Below the pieces are notes generated by a model. That model was not told where the DNA came from and did not search any database. It saw only the letters and a program-made list of their open reading frames with translations. Positions 33,990 to 46,989 of a stretch of DNA of 64,000 bases are shown here, one piece after another. The translations under genes and the position numbers were made by a program. The stretch covers positions 372,001 through 436,000 of the forward strand of contig CAMXBY010000005.1 of NCBI GenBank assembly GCA_947179485.1. The letters are read 5' to 3'. How positions within the stretch are numbered: the first letter of the stretch is position 1; the number at the start of each line of letters is the position of its first letter. The DNA is from Allacma fusca. Its lineage: Eukaryota > Arthropoda > Collembola > Symphypleona > Sminthuridae.

Positions 33990-34100
33990 TTCATATCGTT
34001 AGATTTTAAAATATCGTTCATATTGTTATCGTTCTGTGAAAAATTACCGATAACGATATCGAGGAACGATATAACGATATATCACGTTGTGGCTTCTGGC
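33990..34100. repeat. ATCGTTATCGTT simple-motif tract
   Basis: Starts TAGGCATGTTCATATCGTTA and iterates ATCGTT/AACGAT. It looks like one end of another simple-motif element; no partner end was found. Confidence 0.5.
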
Positions 34101-34169
34101 ATTATTTAACAAATTTTCAACCCAAATTAGCAAAGATTACATTTTATTCCAGATACATGAGTCAAAAAA

Positions 34170-36190
34170 GCATTGAGTTGAAAATATGTACTATTTGAAT
34201 GGATAACTCGAGCAAAAATGAAAATATTTCAATATTTGACAGGCATGAAACCCTAACATTTAGCTAGCGGTACAATCTTCAATTCGAGTAAATTCAAAAC
34301 CAGTCAGTCAAACGTGACCTTTGACATTTAGGGGGATGTTGCTATTTTAATAGATAAGTCGAGTAAAAATGAAAATATTTTAAAACTTTTTGAAAGGCAT
34401 AAAGCGCTAACATATAGCTATCGGTACGAACTCCAGTTTGGGAAAATTCGGAACCAGTCAGTAAAACTTGACATTTCCGGGGGATGTTGCTATTTTAATA
34501 GATAACTCGAGTAAAAATGAAAATTTTTCAAAAATATTTGACAGGCGTAAAGCCCTAATATATATCTATCAGTACGAACTCCAGTTCAGGGAAATTCAGA
34601 ACCAGTCAGTACAATTTGACATTTGACATTTCCGGGGGATGTTGCTTACTTTAATGGATAACGCGAGTAAAAATGAAACTACTTTAAACATCTTTGACAG
34701 GCATAAAGCCCTAAAATATAGCTCGCGAAACAAACTCCAGTTTTGGGTAATTCGGAATCAGTTTGTCAAACGTGACTTTTGACATTTCCGGGGGATGTTG
34801 CTATTTGAATGGATAACTCGACTAAAACTGAAACTATTTTAAACATTCGACACGCGTGAAGCAAAAACATATAACTAGCGGTACATACTCCAGTTCGGGA
34901 AAATTCAAAACCAGCCAGTCAAATTAGACATTTGACATTTCCGGAAGATGTTGCTTACTTTAATGAATAGCCCGAGTAAATATATCAACAATATTTGGCA
35001 GGCATGAAATCTTAACAAATAGCTAGCGGTACAAACTCCAGTTCGGGGAAACTTGGAACCAGTCATTCAAATATGACCTTTGACATTTCCGCGGATGTTG
35101 CTATTTTAATAGATAATTTGAGTAAAAACAAAAATTCAAAATTATTTGACAGGCGTAAAGCCCTAATATATATCTACCGGTACAAACTCCAGTTCGGGGA
35201 AATTAAGAACCAGTCAGTAAAACTTGACAGTTGACATTTCCGGGAGATGTTCCTATTTAAATGGATAATTCGACTAAAAATGAAAGTATTTTAAACATGT
35301 TTGACCGGCGTCAACCAAAAACATATAACTAGCGGTGCAAACTCCAGTTCGGGCAGATTCGGTAGCATTCGGTCAAACATGACCTTGGACTTTTCCGGGG
35401 GATGTTGCTATTTGAATGGATAACTCGAGTAAAAATGAAAATATTTCAAACATATTGAACCGGCGTAAATCCCTGACTTATATTTCGAAGTACAAACTCC
35501 AGTCAGTCAAACTTGACGTTTGACATTTTCGGGGAATGATGCTATTTGGATGGATAACTCGAGCAAAAATGAAAATATTTCAAAAATATTTAACAGGCAT
35601 GAAACCCTAACATTTAGCTAGCGGTACAAACTTCAATTCGAGTAAATTCAAAACCAGCCAGTCAAACTTGACATTTGAGATTTCCGGGGGATGTTGCTTA
35701 CTTTAATGAATAACTCGAGTAAAAATGAAACTATTTCGAACATATTGGACAGGCATGCAACCTTAACATATAGCTAGCGGTACAAACTCCAGTTCGGGGA
35801 AACTCGGAACCAGTCAGTCAAACGTGACCTTTGACATTTAGGGGGATGTTGCTATTTTAATAGATAAGTCGAGTAAAAATGAAAATATTAAAACTTTTTG
35901 AAAGGCATAAAGCGCTAACATATAGCTATCGGTACGAACTCCAGTTCGGGAAAATTCGGAACCAGTCAGTAAAACTTGACATTTCCGGGGGATGTTGCTA
36001 TTTGAATGGATAACTCGAGCAAAAATGAAATTATTTTAAACATATTTCACAGCCGTAAAACCCTAACGTTGAGCTCGCGGTACAATTTCCCGTCTAGGTA
36101 AATTCGGAACCAGTCAGGCAAACTTGTTCTTTGACATTTCTGGGGGATGTTCCTATTTGAATGGATAACTCAAGTAAAAATGAACTCATG
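34170..36190 (+). repeat. Tandem array, ~150-bp unit, direct arm of a foldback
   Basis: About 13-14 degenerate copies. Landmarks in each unit: TTGACATTTCCGGGGGATGT, ATGGATAACTCGAGTAAAAA, GACAGGCATAAAGCCCTAAC and GCGGTACAAACTCCAGTTCG. Spacing of the GGGGATGTT landmark is mostly 146-157 bp. Non-coding. Reverse-complement copies lie at 37985-38655. Confidence 0.92.
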
Positions 36191-37984
36191 CGGCAACATT
36201 TGCTCACTTATCGCTGTTACTGTTTTACACAAATATTTGGAAGTCAACTGAATACGTCGCATTAATTGAAAATTTGGAGCGTTTGATGGCACATGGATGA
36301 GGTTTTTGCACTCTGAGGGCACTGTTGCTTGCGAGATTATTCTGCAATTTCAAGACCTAGGTACGGCAGATGTTACAATTGTTATCATTTTACCGACACC
36401 ATGTCAATGGTTAGCTACTAGATTTAGAATCAGTTCGGATTCATTAGGATTCTTTTTTGTCGGCGCCTATACCAGCTATACAAAGTTTCTAACAAAAATT
36501 GGAGAGCCGCTAGAAATGTTTCCCTTGAAATGCAATTATTAGTAAATTTAAAATTACCACAAATGAAATCCTTGGAAAAAGTTCTGAAGAGTGACAGGAG
36601 AGATATCTCTGAGTGAAAGTCGCTAATATAGTATTTTCCAGGAATCCACTTTCTAGGGAGGTCGTACGAACGAAACCTAAATAGGAGATGAAGTAATGCG
36701 CTATGTTTGTGTAGATTAAAATTAGTGCAGAGGGCAGGAGCTGAAAGTTTATATTTCACTTTGGTTGTGTATAAGGTATCGGTGTGCAACCTTATGTTCT
36801 CCATCAGGCGTATGTACTGGAAAGAGATTTGGTAAGCGTAGTTTTCTGACGAGGAGAAATTAGCTGTCATGAATTTGCACGTGCATAACATGCATATACA
36901 TGGCGTGCTTTAAAAACAGGATATTCTTCGGATTGGAATTCCAAAATTACAGGAAAGCCAAACCTGTATAGGGTATCCATTATAAAGTTCGACAACGATT
37001 TAGTGGGACTATTGTGAGAATAAAAGTGGCATACATAGTTCAGTATTTTATAGATAAAATTCGCACAAGCCTATTCAAGGCATCAGAAGGATCTTAAACC
37101 AGAATCTAATAGACCGTTTGATGACTCGTTTGATGAGTTTCTTTAAAAACTGATTTTGAATAATTTAATCCTCCCCAGGAATATCTTTGATACATATATG
37201 AGATACATATATCATGGTAGGATTAACTATGTAGTGAAGGAACTATAATCTTGAATCCTATGAGTCAATTTTGGAAGCAAGTAATGGTGGGTTTTATTGT
37301 TGCCAAAGGTTTGCGTTTCATGACCTGAGATGAGAAGTAAACGAACGACGAAATCCTCATTGAGTTTCTGCAAAGATATTGTTCCTTTCGCACCAAGAGG
37401 TGGTTGTGTATGTAGCCAGTGGAGTTTGGTTACCGTGTTGAGTACTAACGTATAGTCAGAATGATGTGCGTAGCGTTTAATGTCACCAACTCCATATGTA
37501 AACCCATACAATATTTTTCTATATAGACTATTTAACTCATTTTCTCATCTCGATAGCTCAATCTATATGTAAATATTACTAACTTACAAATGTCCACCTT
37601 GTGCTTATCAATTACGAGCAATATAAACAAGCTTACCACCCAATTCACAGGAACTCTATTTTGCGTATTATATTCATCGTAGTTAATGAAGTTTATGTAA
37701 GCCAAACAAACTTTGTGTAGTTTAATTGTAAAATCACATGGACGTGAATCTTTTCATATAATTCGATTTTGTTATAATTGCTCCTGATCCACGCAAAGTT
37801 ATTTATACTTCCAAAAAAACTTATATAAAAACTTATATATAAAAACCATATATTTTAGCGACGCACCAATAAATGCACATACTCCAGGTGTAGTATGACT
37901 AAAAGAGTATTAACAATAGTGTATGCAGAATACAAAAACAGCAAAATCGAGCAGAAGTAATTTTCTTCAATTGAATTTTTATTT
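36191..37984. other. Core between inverted arrays
   Basis: Unique 1.8-kb region between the direct and inverted arrays. 36290-36420 resembles the duplicated unit at 46319-46925 (GGCACTGTTGCTTGCGAGAT). A 153-codon minus-strand frame (36891-36430) overlaps it, but its composition is unconvincing and I recognise no domain. No transposase is seen. Confidence 0.45.
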
Positions 37985-38655
37985 TGAAAATAATTTCACT
38001 TTTACTCCAGTTATCCATTCAAATAGGAACATCCCCCCAAATGCCAAAAATGAGATTGACTAACTGGTTCCGAATTTCCTAAAACTTGAGTTTTGTAACG
38101 CAAACTTTACGTTAGGGCTTTACGTCTGTCAAACATTTTTGAAATATTTTCAGTTTTACTTGAGTTATCTATTCAAATAGCAACATCCCCATAAATGTCA
38201 AAGGTCAAAGTTGGCTGACTGCTTCCGTTATATATTCAAATAGGTACATCCCCTGAAATGTCATTGGTCGAGTTTGACAGACTGGTTGCGAATTTCTTCG
38301 AACTGGAGTTTGCACCGCTAGTTATATGTTTGGACTTCACGCCTGTCAAATTTTTTGAAATATTTTCAATCTTACTCGAGTTAATTATTCGAATAGGAAC
38401 ATCCCTGAAATGTCAAAGGTCAAGTTTGACAGACTGGTTCCGAATTTCTCCGAACTGGAGTTTGTACCGCTAGTTATATGTTAGGGCATCACGCCTGTCA
38501 AATAGTTTTGAAATATTTCCATTTTTGCTCGAGTTATCCATTCAAATGACAACATCCCCTGGAAATGTCAAAGGTCAAGTTTGACGGAATGGTTCCAAAT
38601 TTCTTAAACACTGGAGTTTGTACCGCTAGCTGTAAGTTAGGTTTTTCGCCTGTCT
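37985..38655 (-). repeat. Tandem array, ~150-bp unit, inverted arm
   Basis: About four to five reverse-complement copies of the unit at 34170-36190 (landmarks ATCCATTCAAATAGGAACAT, GACAGACTGGTTCCGAATTT). The arms are of unequal length (2.0 versus 0.67 kb). Confidence 0.9.
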
Positions 38656-38745
38656 AGTGTCCAGTCTGGACAAGCGGTCATAGTGCCATCAAATACAGAA
38701 TATGGATAACACGCACATTTTGTGAAACATACGACGGAAAGAGTA
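38656..38745. repeat. Conserved block shared with 63190-63285
   Basis: AGTGTCCAGTCTGGACAAGC... through TTTTGTGAAACATACGA matches 63285-63190 in reverse complement at roughly 85% by eye. It may be the terminus of a dispersed element. Confidence 0.65.
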
Positions 38746-38749
38746 ATTT

Positions 38750-39756
38750 TGCACAAAGTTTAGAATGCACTTTTGGGTATTTATTATGAATTTGAATTGA
38801 AATAATTTTTTGGGTGACAGCGGAATCTTGCCAACAATTCTAGGCTTTGAAAGGCGTGGGCAACTGTTTTTATAACTGCTTTCATAATAATAGAACACAA
38901 CAAGTGGTCTTTTGAAAAGTTGTTTTTAATAAACCCCCGAAAACGAGAACTTATAAATTGGTTTTGAGGTCAATTGTCAGGTTTTTTAAAATATGAACTT
39001 AAATCCTGGACAATTAGTCGTTGTGCTGTCTTTATTAAAGATGGTGTCATTTACAAAATTATTATTAAGCGTGGAATTGGACAAGGAAACGGAAAACGTG
39101 TGGTGTCTTCAGGTAAATACCTGAACCTGAATGTAAATTACCTGAACATTCAGGTACTTTTTATTCAATAATTATTGCCAAGTAATACATGGAGAAGTGT
39201 TGTCGAGTTTAAAACAAATCAAAAGTTTTGACCTTGAATTATGTTAAGTTAAAATTAATATGTATGAGCTCAGTCATGAAAATAATTATACCACATACGA
39301 TGACGAGGTTATTTACCCAGCATTAGCTCGAATGGCGAGAGATTTTTAGTAGTAGCGAGACTTCTCTTTTGGCCAAAATTTTCTGATGCAAAAACTTTTA
39401 TCAATGAGTGGAGATACGATCACGAAATGTTTTTTTCTCAAGGATTGACAGAAGTTAAAATGTAGTTTGAATTAAAAAAATCATTTTTAAAGAAAAAATT
39501 TGTGATGTTACTTTGAAAATTCTTTAAATTAGTACAATCGAAAATACCCGGGCAGGTTCAGAATGGGAATACAAGACGAATCTCCATGAATTTTTACAAT
39601 CGCATAGCACTTAAGGTTTGGCATTCCTTTGTAAAAATAAACAAAAATTGACACCAAATTCCTAAAAAAATCATCCATCTATTTTGGGGATGAGGGGCAG
39701 GGTAAAAAATATTTTAATAATCCACCACTGAGTAAGGTTAAATGAGCCAGTCAAGT
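38750..39756. other. No recognisable gene
   Basis: AT-rich with a few short frames. A brief CAGGTAAATACCTGAACCTG motif (about 39110-39155) recalls the GGGTTCAGG-type elements. Confidence 0.35.
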
Positions 39757-39764
39757 ATATGCAA

Positions 39765-40279
39765 TAGGGGTGAGTATCTCGTTGGTTTTAAAATTCTCGT
39801 TTTTCTCGTTTCTGAAAAAAATACGAGAACGAGATATTTTAATAACGAGAGTAGCGAGAGTTTTCATCGCACGAGACAAACAAAACCGGGCAAAAACATG
39901 GTATTTGTGTTGAAATATATGTAATATAATTGTAGCCTGCACAAATTCTGGTGAGATGTCATACAAATTTATTTAATTTCACTAATCCCGAGGCGCAAAA
40001 TATTTATTTTTAGGTTTGGACCATAAAATTTAAAAACATGACGGCCTTGAAAAAAATTAATGAAGACCTACCGCAATAAAAGCTAACACCAAGAACTGCA
40101 AAATGTCTTAATTGGAAATTGGCATAGCGAAACACCTCATTTTTCAGTTCGATATGGGTATAAACAAGATTTAATTGCAAACGATATTCTCGTTAAATAA
40201 AGCGAGATGTCTCGTCCTGACTCGATGATGCGTAAAGAACGAGATAAACGAGATTCTCGTCTCGTTGTACTCACCCCTA
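39765..40279. mobile_element. hAT-like miniature element, ACGAGA type
   Basis: Termini TAGGGGTGAGTA and TACTCACCCCTA (perfect 12 bp). Flanking octamers ATATGCAA (39757-39764) and ATAAGCAA (40280-40287) differ at one base. The interior iterates CTCGTTTCTCG/ACGAGA. 515 bp, non-coding. Confidence 0.9.
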
Positions 40280-40359
40280 ATAAGCAAGTAATTGTAGCCT
40301 ACGTTTTTGATATGTCGTTCACATGGACGTGAAACATTCAAACATAACATGGGTTACAA

Positions 40360-40900
40360 AAATTGATTATTTACAAAAAATGTAGATAAATATATTTAGG
40401 TTCTTGATTATTACATCACTTGATTTTTGACCACGAAAGGATCAAATGTTTGCACCATTCAGAACGCTATTTATGCATGACATCTACATCACTTTAGTTC
40501 ATTTAGTGTCTGACGTGTGTTGATGGACGATTCACCCAAAGTTTGAATTTAATAGGTGAAATTAATGACTGATCGTATTAGCCACACTACTAAATATTCA
40601 ACGCGTACATTACAAGCAAGTGGTAGTTTATTCGAATTAACCATACAAATTCCAAGATGCAACATAACAGCTTGTTGGTAACTTGTTTAGCATCGCGGTA
40701 TTTCTGTTCTCTCTTTCTCACTTTTTGTTTGTTTTCTGACATTAATTTTTGTTGACTTAGATAGAATTAAGTTAAACACTTGGTTACTAAAGCTTAAGCC
40801 TGTCCAAGTCAACAAAAATGAAATGTTAAAAAGAAAAAAATGCGTTGATTTTTAATTTTTAAATTAAGCTTTTGTTTGCATAAATGAAAGAAAAAAATGA
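40360..40900. repeat. Dispersed repeat D, copy 1
   Basis: Text such as TTCTTGATTATTACATCACT, GACATCTACATCACTTTAGT, CACCCAAAGTTTGAATTTAA and GCTTAAGCCTGTCCAAG recurs at 53028-53760 (same strand), 54690-54960 (opposite strand) and 62670-62760. At 53095 the family copy is interrupted by a pogo-like MITE. Confidence 0.75.
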
Positions 40901-40969
40901 ACCGCTATTCTTCAACATGACATTCAAGGACGACAACCATTACTACAACGATGAAGCTTTTAGTAAGGG

Positions 40970-41030
40970 CTAGCAATAAAGCCATCCGCCATTGCGGATG
41001 GGATGTCTGGCAGCAAGGAATTTTTATTTT
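40970..41030. repeat. CCATCCGCC hairpin block
   Basis: GCCATCCGCCATTGCGGATG followed by GGATGTCTGGCAGCA matches 61650-61695 in reverse complement; a related hairpin (GCCATCCACCAAGGTGGATG) lies at 61741. Possibly ends of a dispersed element. Confidence 0.55.
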
Positions 41031-41034
41031 AATA

Positions 41035-42830
41035 ATAATTTGAATGCAACAATGTTTTATACACAAATACCCTAGAAGTTCAGAAAAAGCCCGGACTAAT
41101 TATTTTTATTCCTCAAAATAAAGTAAAAGTGAAAATATTGTAACAGTAACATTGTTTAATCATCATTCTTTGGATATTCTTCGTGTCAATCAATATTTTC
41201 AAGTTTGGATACAACTAACTTGTCTCCTGCATCCGCATCCCTCCCCTTGTTCCTGATGTGCTGTACGACAGCCTCCTGATACGAGTGCAAACTTTCCTGA
41301 TCCTCTTTAGATATTTAACGTCCACAAGAAACTGCTGATCTGCCGTACAAATTTCCCACTAGCTTGAAGTAACGTCACGATGGTGAGGGAGAAGAGACTC
41401 AGGGTGTGCACTAGTGCGCCCACTTTTAGTTCGTTTCAAAAATTTGTTTCATTTCTGTTTGAACTCTGAAATGAACCGAATTTATGGTTTCGTTTCAGTT
41501 CACTGGATTTCAAGTAATTACTTGAATATTGCAACTTGGTAGTATGAAGTAGCAAAACCATTCCAACGGGTGGAGCTAAGATTTGAAATTTTGGTCGTCT
41601 CTATTAAATTCAGATTCGGGTTCACTCATGGTATTTTCCAGTCTCACCGGACAATTTACTTTAAGGTTTTCAAAAATGATGAAAAATTAATCATTATAAA
41701 CTAGTTGATCATTATCAAACTAATTACCATCACTACAACCATATTATTTGTTAACGATATATTTTACATATTTTATATAGCAAAAATGCAAGCTGATTCT
41801 ATTTTGATTAGGTTGGATTTGCAAGGGAGCAAAATCCCAAATTAAATTCAAAATTATATTTGGATTTTTTGATGTCTAATACTGCGTGTTTATTAATCTG
41901 TGCAACGGGTAGGGTAGAACTCTTGCTGTCTCCTTAGCCCATACAAATGTGTTACTGAATTTACCTAGTTTTGTAGAAAATTCTTATTTTGTTTTTATAA
42001 TATATTTTTTGTAATACTACATTACACTGGTGATTGGACATTTGCACATACCCGATACTATTTCCTCCAAAATAAAGTTACTTTGCACTAGTGATCTACT
42101 CCATATTCCTTTTACATCAAATTTCATTTAAGTTGTGGAATACCTTGTTAAGTAAATTTATGTGAATTTCTGTTAAATAAAAGCATAAATATGTATACGA
42201 GAATGAAATGTCTACGACTCACGGAGCAATATGAAATCAAAAAAGGCTACTACCTGTACCCATGGGGGCACTACTGACCTGTAATAGCTTGAGGTCAAAG
42301 TAAGTTTTTTTCTGTTGTGTGATAGAAATGTTTTATATCATTTAAAGAGAGAAAGAATTAATTTATTTCACTGATGTCACAATGATATTTGCCTTACGAC
42401 AGAGTACATAACGATTTCAAATATTTTTTGTTACATAAAAATATTTCTAACAAAATGGATATAAATATATCAATTTTACAAATAACGAAATGCTATCCTT
42501 TAAAATCCACGAATTGTGGTAATATATAACTATATCATTTATAAGCTGCTTAGATCAATTAAATCCATGTCTAAGTTGCTCAACATTTTCAAAACTAGTT
42601 CCACCAGATCCAATAGTCCAATGACTTCGGATCTTTTACCCATATGACAGTTGGGTCTATTATGTAGCCTAATTTGGTTACTTTATTCAAACAAAAAATG
42701 TCAATTCGTCTTATATTTTGCAATTATTATTGACCTTATATCATTATGTCTGGTTTTGCGTAAAATACTACCCTTATCCCATTTTAGTTTCATACGGAAA
42801 ATAATTATCATTACAAATTTAACGTACGTA
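41035..42830. other. No recognisable gene
   Basis: 3' flank of the zinc-finger transposase-like gene. AT-rich with a short TTCGTTTCAGTTC motif tract (about 41430-41510). It may include the end of the element carrying that gene, but no terminal repeat was found. Confidence 0.4.
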
Positions 42831-42832
42831 TT

Positions 42833-45379
42833 TCAAAAATAATTTAAATTTCCACCACATTTTCGAATCACAAAAATCTTTCCTTTGACCTTCCGAAAAG
42901 GATAAATAAATGTGTACGGAATATCGGACAGCGGCAAAATTATTGGACACAATCCAGTAGATTTGTATGCACAATACGTTGGCTCAAACTCAACATCAAG
43001 GAATGAATCCATGCAGAAGTAATATTCTTCTCCTTTTGACAAAATACATGAAATCAGTCCAAACTGAGGGTACTCGTCGGATGGTGAACAGATCTCTAAG
43101 ATTGTATTTTGTTTAAACGTGTTGAAGCCTATGTGCAGTGTCGGTAATATTTTGTCAAACTCTCCATCTAACAGATATCTGAACCTATCCGGAATTTTAG
43201 CCACATGAAAGGGCAATGACGATGAAAAAGACGGGCAGCTAGATAAAAATGACTCATTAATGGTCCCTGTCTGCGTGAGAAGTCGCGACGCCATTAGTTT
43301 TTGGTGGTCCCAAGCCAAAGAAAATGGAATGTTAAGAAAATTACGGTATTTCTTCTGTTTAAATTGTCCATACTTTTGCTCATATCTGAAGCAATTTTGG
43401 TGCCTAGTTGGTCCGTAGAGTAACATTTGTTCCAAAAGGTGGGATGTGTAATGGAATTTGGGAGTGATTACGTCATGTGGATACAGCTCTTGATGCTTTC
43501 TAAAGCATTTAGGAATCAAAAAACGAGCTGCCTGAATAGAATCCTTATTGTACACTGGTGCCCACAGAAAAAATTGAGCTAACTGCAGAACCCTGCAGTA
43601 ATTTAGGATGTGCTGCTCATCCTCTTCCTGTAAATATGGGGCAACCATAAAAGGTAATTCCTGACTGATAACGTAAAATGAAATTGCCGTCATGTTTGGC
43701 TTTGTTCCAGGCTTCATTAATCTGGGATCCACTTTTCGAGGTCTGTTGCGCTCGTCACAATCTGCATAACACCAGTTCTTGACAACTAATTTTAAATAAA
43801 AAATGCAACAGTAATGCTCATTTTCATCATAAACATGGATTCGAATCATACCAATAATTGACTAACTTTTTTCAAAATGTGTGAAACTGAATCGTTTCTT
43901 GTCTAGGATCAGATACTCTAGAAAGCATTGGAACTCGCTTGTCAGGACTCCGCCTTCAAGAAACAGATGCATGGCGTCACTTACACTACTTTCCGGTGTA
44001 CATCCTGGTATATTCCACATGGGGCTTCTGATGTTTACCCCGGTCTGTTTTTGTAATGATATCAACTCCTTGCCCGCCAAAGATTCTATGTTCTTCAGAA
44101 TCTCCAGGTGGTCATCTTTTGTTCGTTTCTCGTAGTTTAGGTAATCAAATGTCAAAGTCAGGTCGTCACGAACCAGATGACATAGTCTACATGGCTTACG
44201 CGTTGTGCCAACGGTTTCTTTAAATCCGAACAAAAAATTGTTGGCGGGAATATCTGCTGTCGAATATTCAAACTTCAAGATAAAGCGTTGATTGTTTGGT
44301 CCCAACACAAGACCTTTTTCTCCTTGTCTTAATGTTTCAACGAAATCCTGGAGCATCATTGTTAGGGCATAGTCATTTCTAATGCTGCTCGACTTTGCAA
44401 TAAATATAAGTTGTTTTGCTTCAACTTTCGACCTTAATTCTGGAGGAACATTTAATACTTCAAAAAAAGCCATTGTTATCTTATGTTTGCGAGTATTCTG
44501 TCCTGCAAAACAAATCTGTAGGTTTAATTAATTCTTTCGTTTCGTCATTGCTAAATGAGTTTCATATATTACTTAATAGTTGCTTAACATTGCTTTAACT
44601 CAAAAATTACCGATGGCATTGACGATTTCAATTTCATCCATTGACATTCCTAGGTAAATAGTGCAAAGTCCCTCAGTTTCTGATACAAATTCTCCGCACT
44701 CTCTAGACTTTTCACAGTCGCCTCTTTTATTGCAAAAGTTATTAAAAGATTGAACACGTAACAGTGAGTTAAGGGTTTCCTGCAGTGGAACAAAATATCC
44801 TCGCACTGAATGCTCAACAGTTGTCTTAAATTGAGAAGCAAAGTAACTTCTTCGCCCCAATCTTCTTTGCTTCTTCGGACCTTGAAGTACCAGAGAAACT
44901 GGTTTTGGCGGCACTAAGCCATAGAACTTCTGTAACACTGATCGGCGCTTGTGCTCACTACCTATTATATGTTGTACATGGTCTTCTTTACAACTTCCAT
45001 GGTCTCGGATAAACGCAGATGTTCTGTCAACAATGTGTTGGATTGCTACTTGGCCAAGCTTAAATCTGGTCTCCAGCTCCAATGAAAAGATTAAAACCTT
45101 TTTTGTTACAGCATTTATTCCATCTGGAACGGGTTCTGTGTTTCTTAAAGAGATTGTACTACAAATGGTCCCTAGAGTTTTTCCGCGCATGCTATGGACG
45201 TGCTTTGCGTGTGTTCGAAATCCTCGAAGTGTCTTGAAAACGTTGTTATCAATTACACACCTTAAAAACAAATGGTCACAACGAGGATGCCTAGCCTTGA
45301 GATGGTCCGAAAAATGTACAAAATCATTGCTGACGTAATTGCACAACGCAACATTGCACTTAAATAACTCAGGGTCCAT
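42833..45379 (-). CDS. Zinc-finger transposase-like protein, intact, 3 exons
   Basis: Exons 45379-44611, 44502-43867 and 43785-42833 join through GT-AG introns of 108 and 81 bp to a continuous 785-codon frame. Exon 1 has two C2H2-like fingers (CNVALCNY...HLKARH; CVIDNNVFKTL...HAKHVH), then a long linker and YLGMSMDEIEIVNAIG. Exon 2 continues QNTRKHKITMAFFEVLNVPP, ADIPANNFLFGF, CRLCHLVRDD and SDAMHLFLEGG. Exon 3 has ERNRPRKVDPRLMKPGTKP, TPKFHYTSHLLEQMLLYGP and FRYEQKYGQFKQKKYRNF. This is a widespread animal transposon-derived family of Tnp2-like type; exact superfamily and activity are inferred. The TAG at 43862 falls in intron 2 if donor GTTAGT (43866) is used, so it is not a nonsense mutation. 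It is the only long intact gene in the window. No terminal repeats were found around it. Confidence 0.82.
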
Positions 45380-45399
45380 CTGCAAGTTTTTAAAACATG

Positions 45400-46310
45400 T
45401 CAGAAATAAAATTGGCCAATTCCTATTCGCACTTATATGCTAATTATAATAAATAACTACAAATAATTAGAATACTCCTAAATAAAATACATTCAGTCTG
45501 AAGGTTTCTGTATAAGATATTTAAATTGACTATGACTATAATTGAATGATTTGACAGTGCTGTGCGGATTGTACTTATAACGATAGAAATGCTGCTGGCT
45601 AAACTTGATGCGGCATTTGCAAGAAACAGTGCATAAGAGGCACACGACACTCAGTGTAATATGACATGATTTAAGCATTTTAGTAGAATTAAATCCAGTA
45701 ATGCGTAGTTCGTTTCAACATCAGACGTTTTATGTAAAAGTGTTCAAAAACCCAACCGCAGAAAGCTTCAAACGAGTTGCTTTTGTATGCGTATTAACGT
45801 TCCTGAAAATATTAAACTAGGCACTGGAATACAGTAAAACTTGTAACGAGTAATGGACGTACTCAATGTAACAAATGCAACTCGTTCTCAACCTTCTTGC
45901 GTCATCTAATTGTTTTATTACACTTTTGTGGTGTTTCATAAAAAATTTCAAAGCAAGTTTTTGCTCACCATTTAGAAATGCAGGAGTCAAAAATTTTGAA
46001 GCAGCGGTGTAAATGCAGTTGGATCACCTCAGTCAGGCAACTACCTGGATTGACAAATAAAAACATATAAATAGCTTTGGCTTTTCAGCATAATGTTTCA
46101 AGAATACAAGTATTATTTACAGATAAAAATGTATACCATTTTATCTGCAAATAATTTAATTTCTGGTCGTTAAAAGAACATTTAGAAACCGCAGATCCTC
46201 AGCATTGTTTCTTACTTAAGTATCACTAAGACCTAACATACAAAACTAGTTAGATTCCAAGGGAGTTTGTTGACAAGAGATGGGTGGCTGGTTATATGTA
46301 ATGAAATCAA
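45400..46310. other. 5' flank of the zinc-finger gene, nothing certain
   Basis: An acceptor-like TTGCAG immediately precedes the first ATG at 45379, so an upstream untranslated exon is possible. A 61-residue minus frame (45678-45493) beginning with a hydrophobic, Cys-rich segment is probably chance. Confidence 0.35.
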
Positions 46311-46318
46311 TGTTACAA

Positions 46319-46925
46319 AAGGTTACTAAATACTACACTACAAACGAACAGTTTCAGACATTGGATGGCACCTCAAAGAGGTTTTGGCCCTTGAAAGGCA
46401 CTGTTACTTATGAGATTGTTTTGCCATGTAAATACCTATGTACTTCAGATTTTATACGTATTACCCATTTGCTAATACCAAGTCAAAGCTAAGCGCACTC
46501 AGTAGACAACAGTTGCTTAGCAAACTTTCAGAAATACACATCCTCAACTCTTCAAGTCTATACTGAACTAACATACAGCCTTTGGGAATGGCAACGAATA
46601 CACAAACTGCTCAAACGACATCAATGTTTCACAAATAACTGCAAGGTAACTAAATATTACACAACAAATGAACAGTTTCAGCCATTGGATGGCACCTCAA
46701 AGAGGTTTTGGCCCTTGAAAGGCACTGTTACTTGCGAGATTGTTCTGCCATGTAAAGAATCATGTACTTCATATTTTATACGTATTACCTATTTCCCGAC
46801 ACCAAGTCAACGTTAAGCGCACTCAGGCGACAACAGTTGCTTAGCAAACACTCAGAAAGACACATCTTCAACTCTTCAAGTCTATACTGAACTAACATAC
46901 AGTCTTTGGGAATGGTAACGAATAC
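46319..46925. repeat. Two-copy tandem duplication, ~324-bp period
   Basis: 46319-46602 and 46643-46925 are about 90% alike by eye (AACAGTTTCAG, GATGGCACCTCAAAGAGGTT, TTGGCCCTTGAAAGGCACTG, CACTCAG..ACAACAGTTGC). Part of the unit also occurs, more diverged, at 36290-36420. Confidence 0.85.
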
Positions 46926-46989
46926 CTGGAGGTCTGGTAACCTGGAGGTCTCTTTTCCTTCTAAACAACAGTTAAAAGCTGCCAATAAT

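Noticed and set aside
36430..36891. 153-codon minus-strand frame in the foldback core
   Set aside because: No recognisable domain, and it overlaps a block that recurs elsewhere without an open frame; probably chance in an AT-rich region.
43862..43864. TAG as a nonsense mutation in the zinc-finger transposase-like gene
   Set aside because: A GTTAGT donor at 43866 and an AAATTAG acceptor ending at 43786 give a phase-consistent intron, and the full frame then closes exactly at 785 codons.
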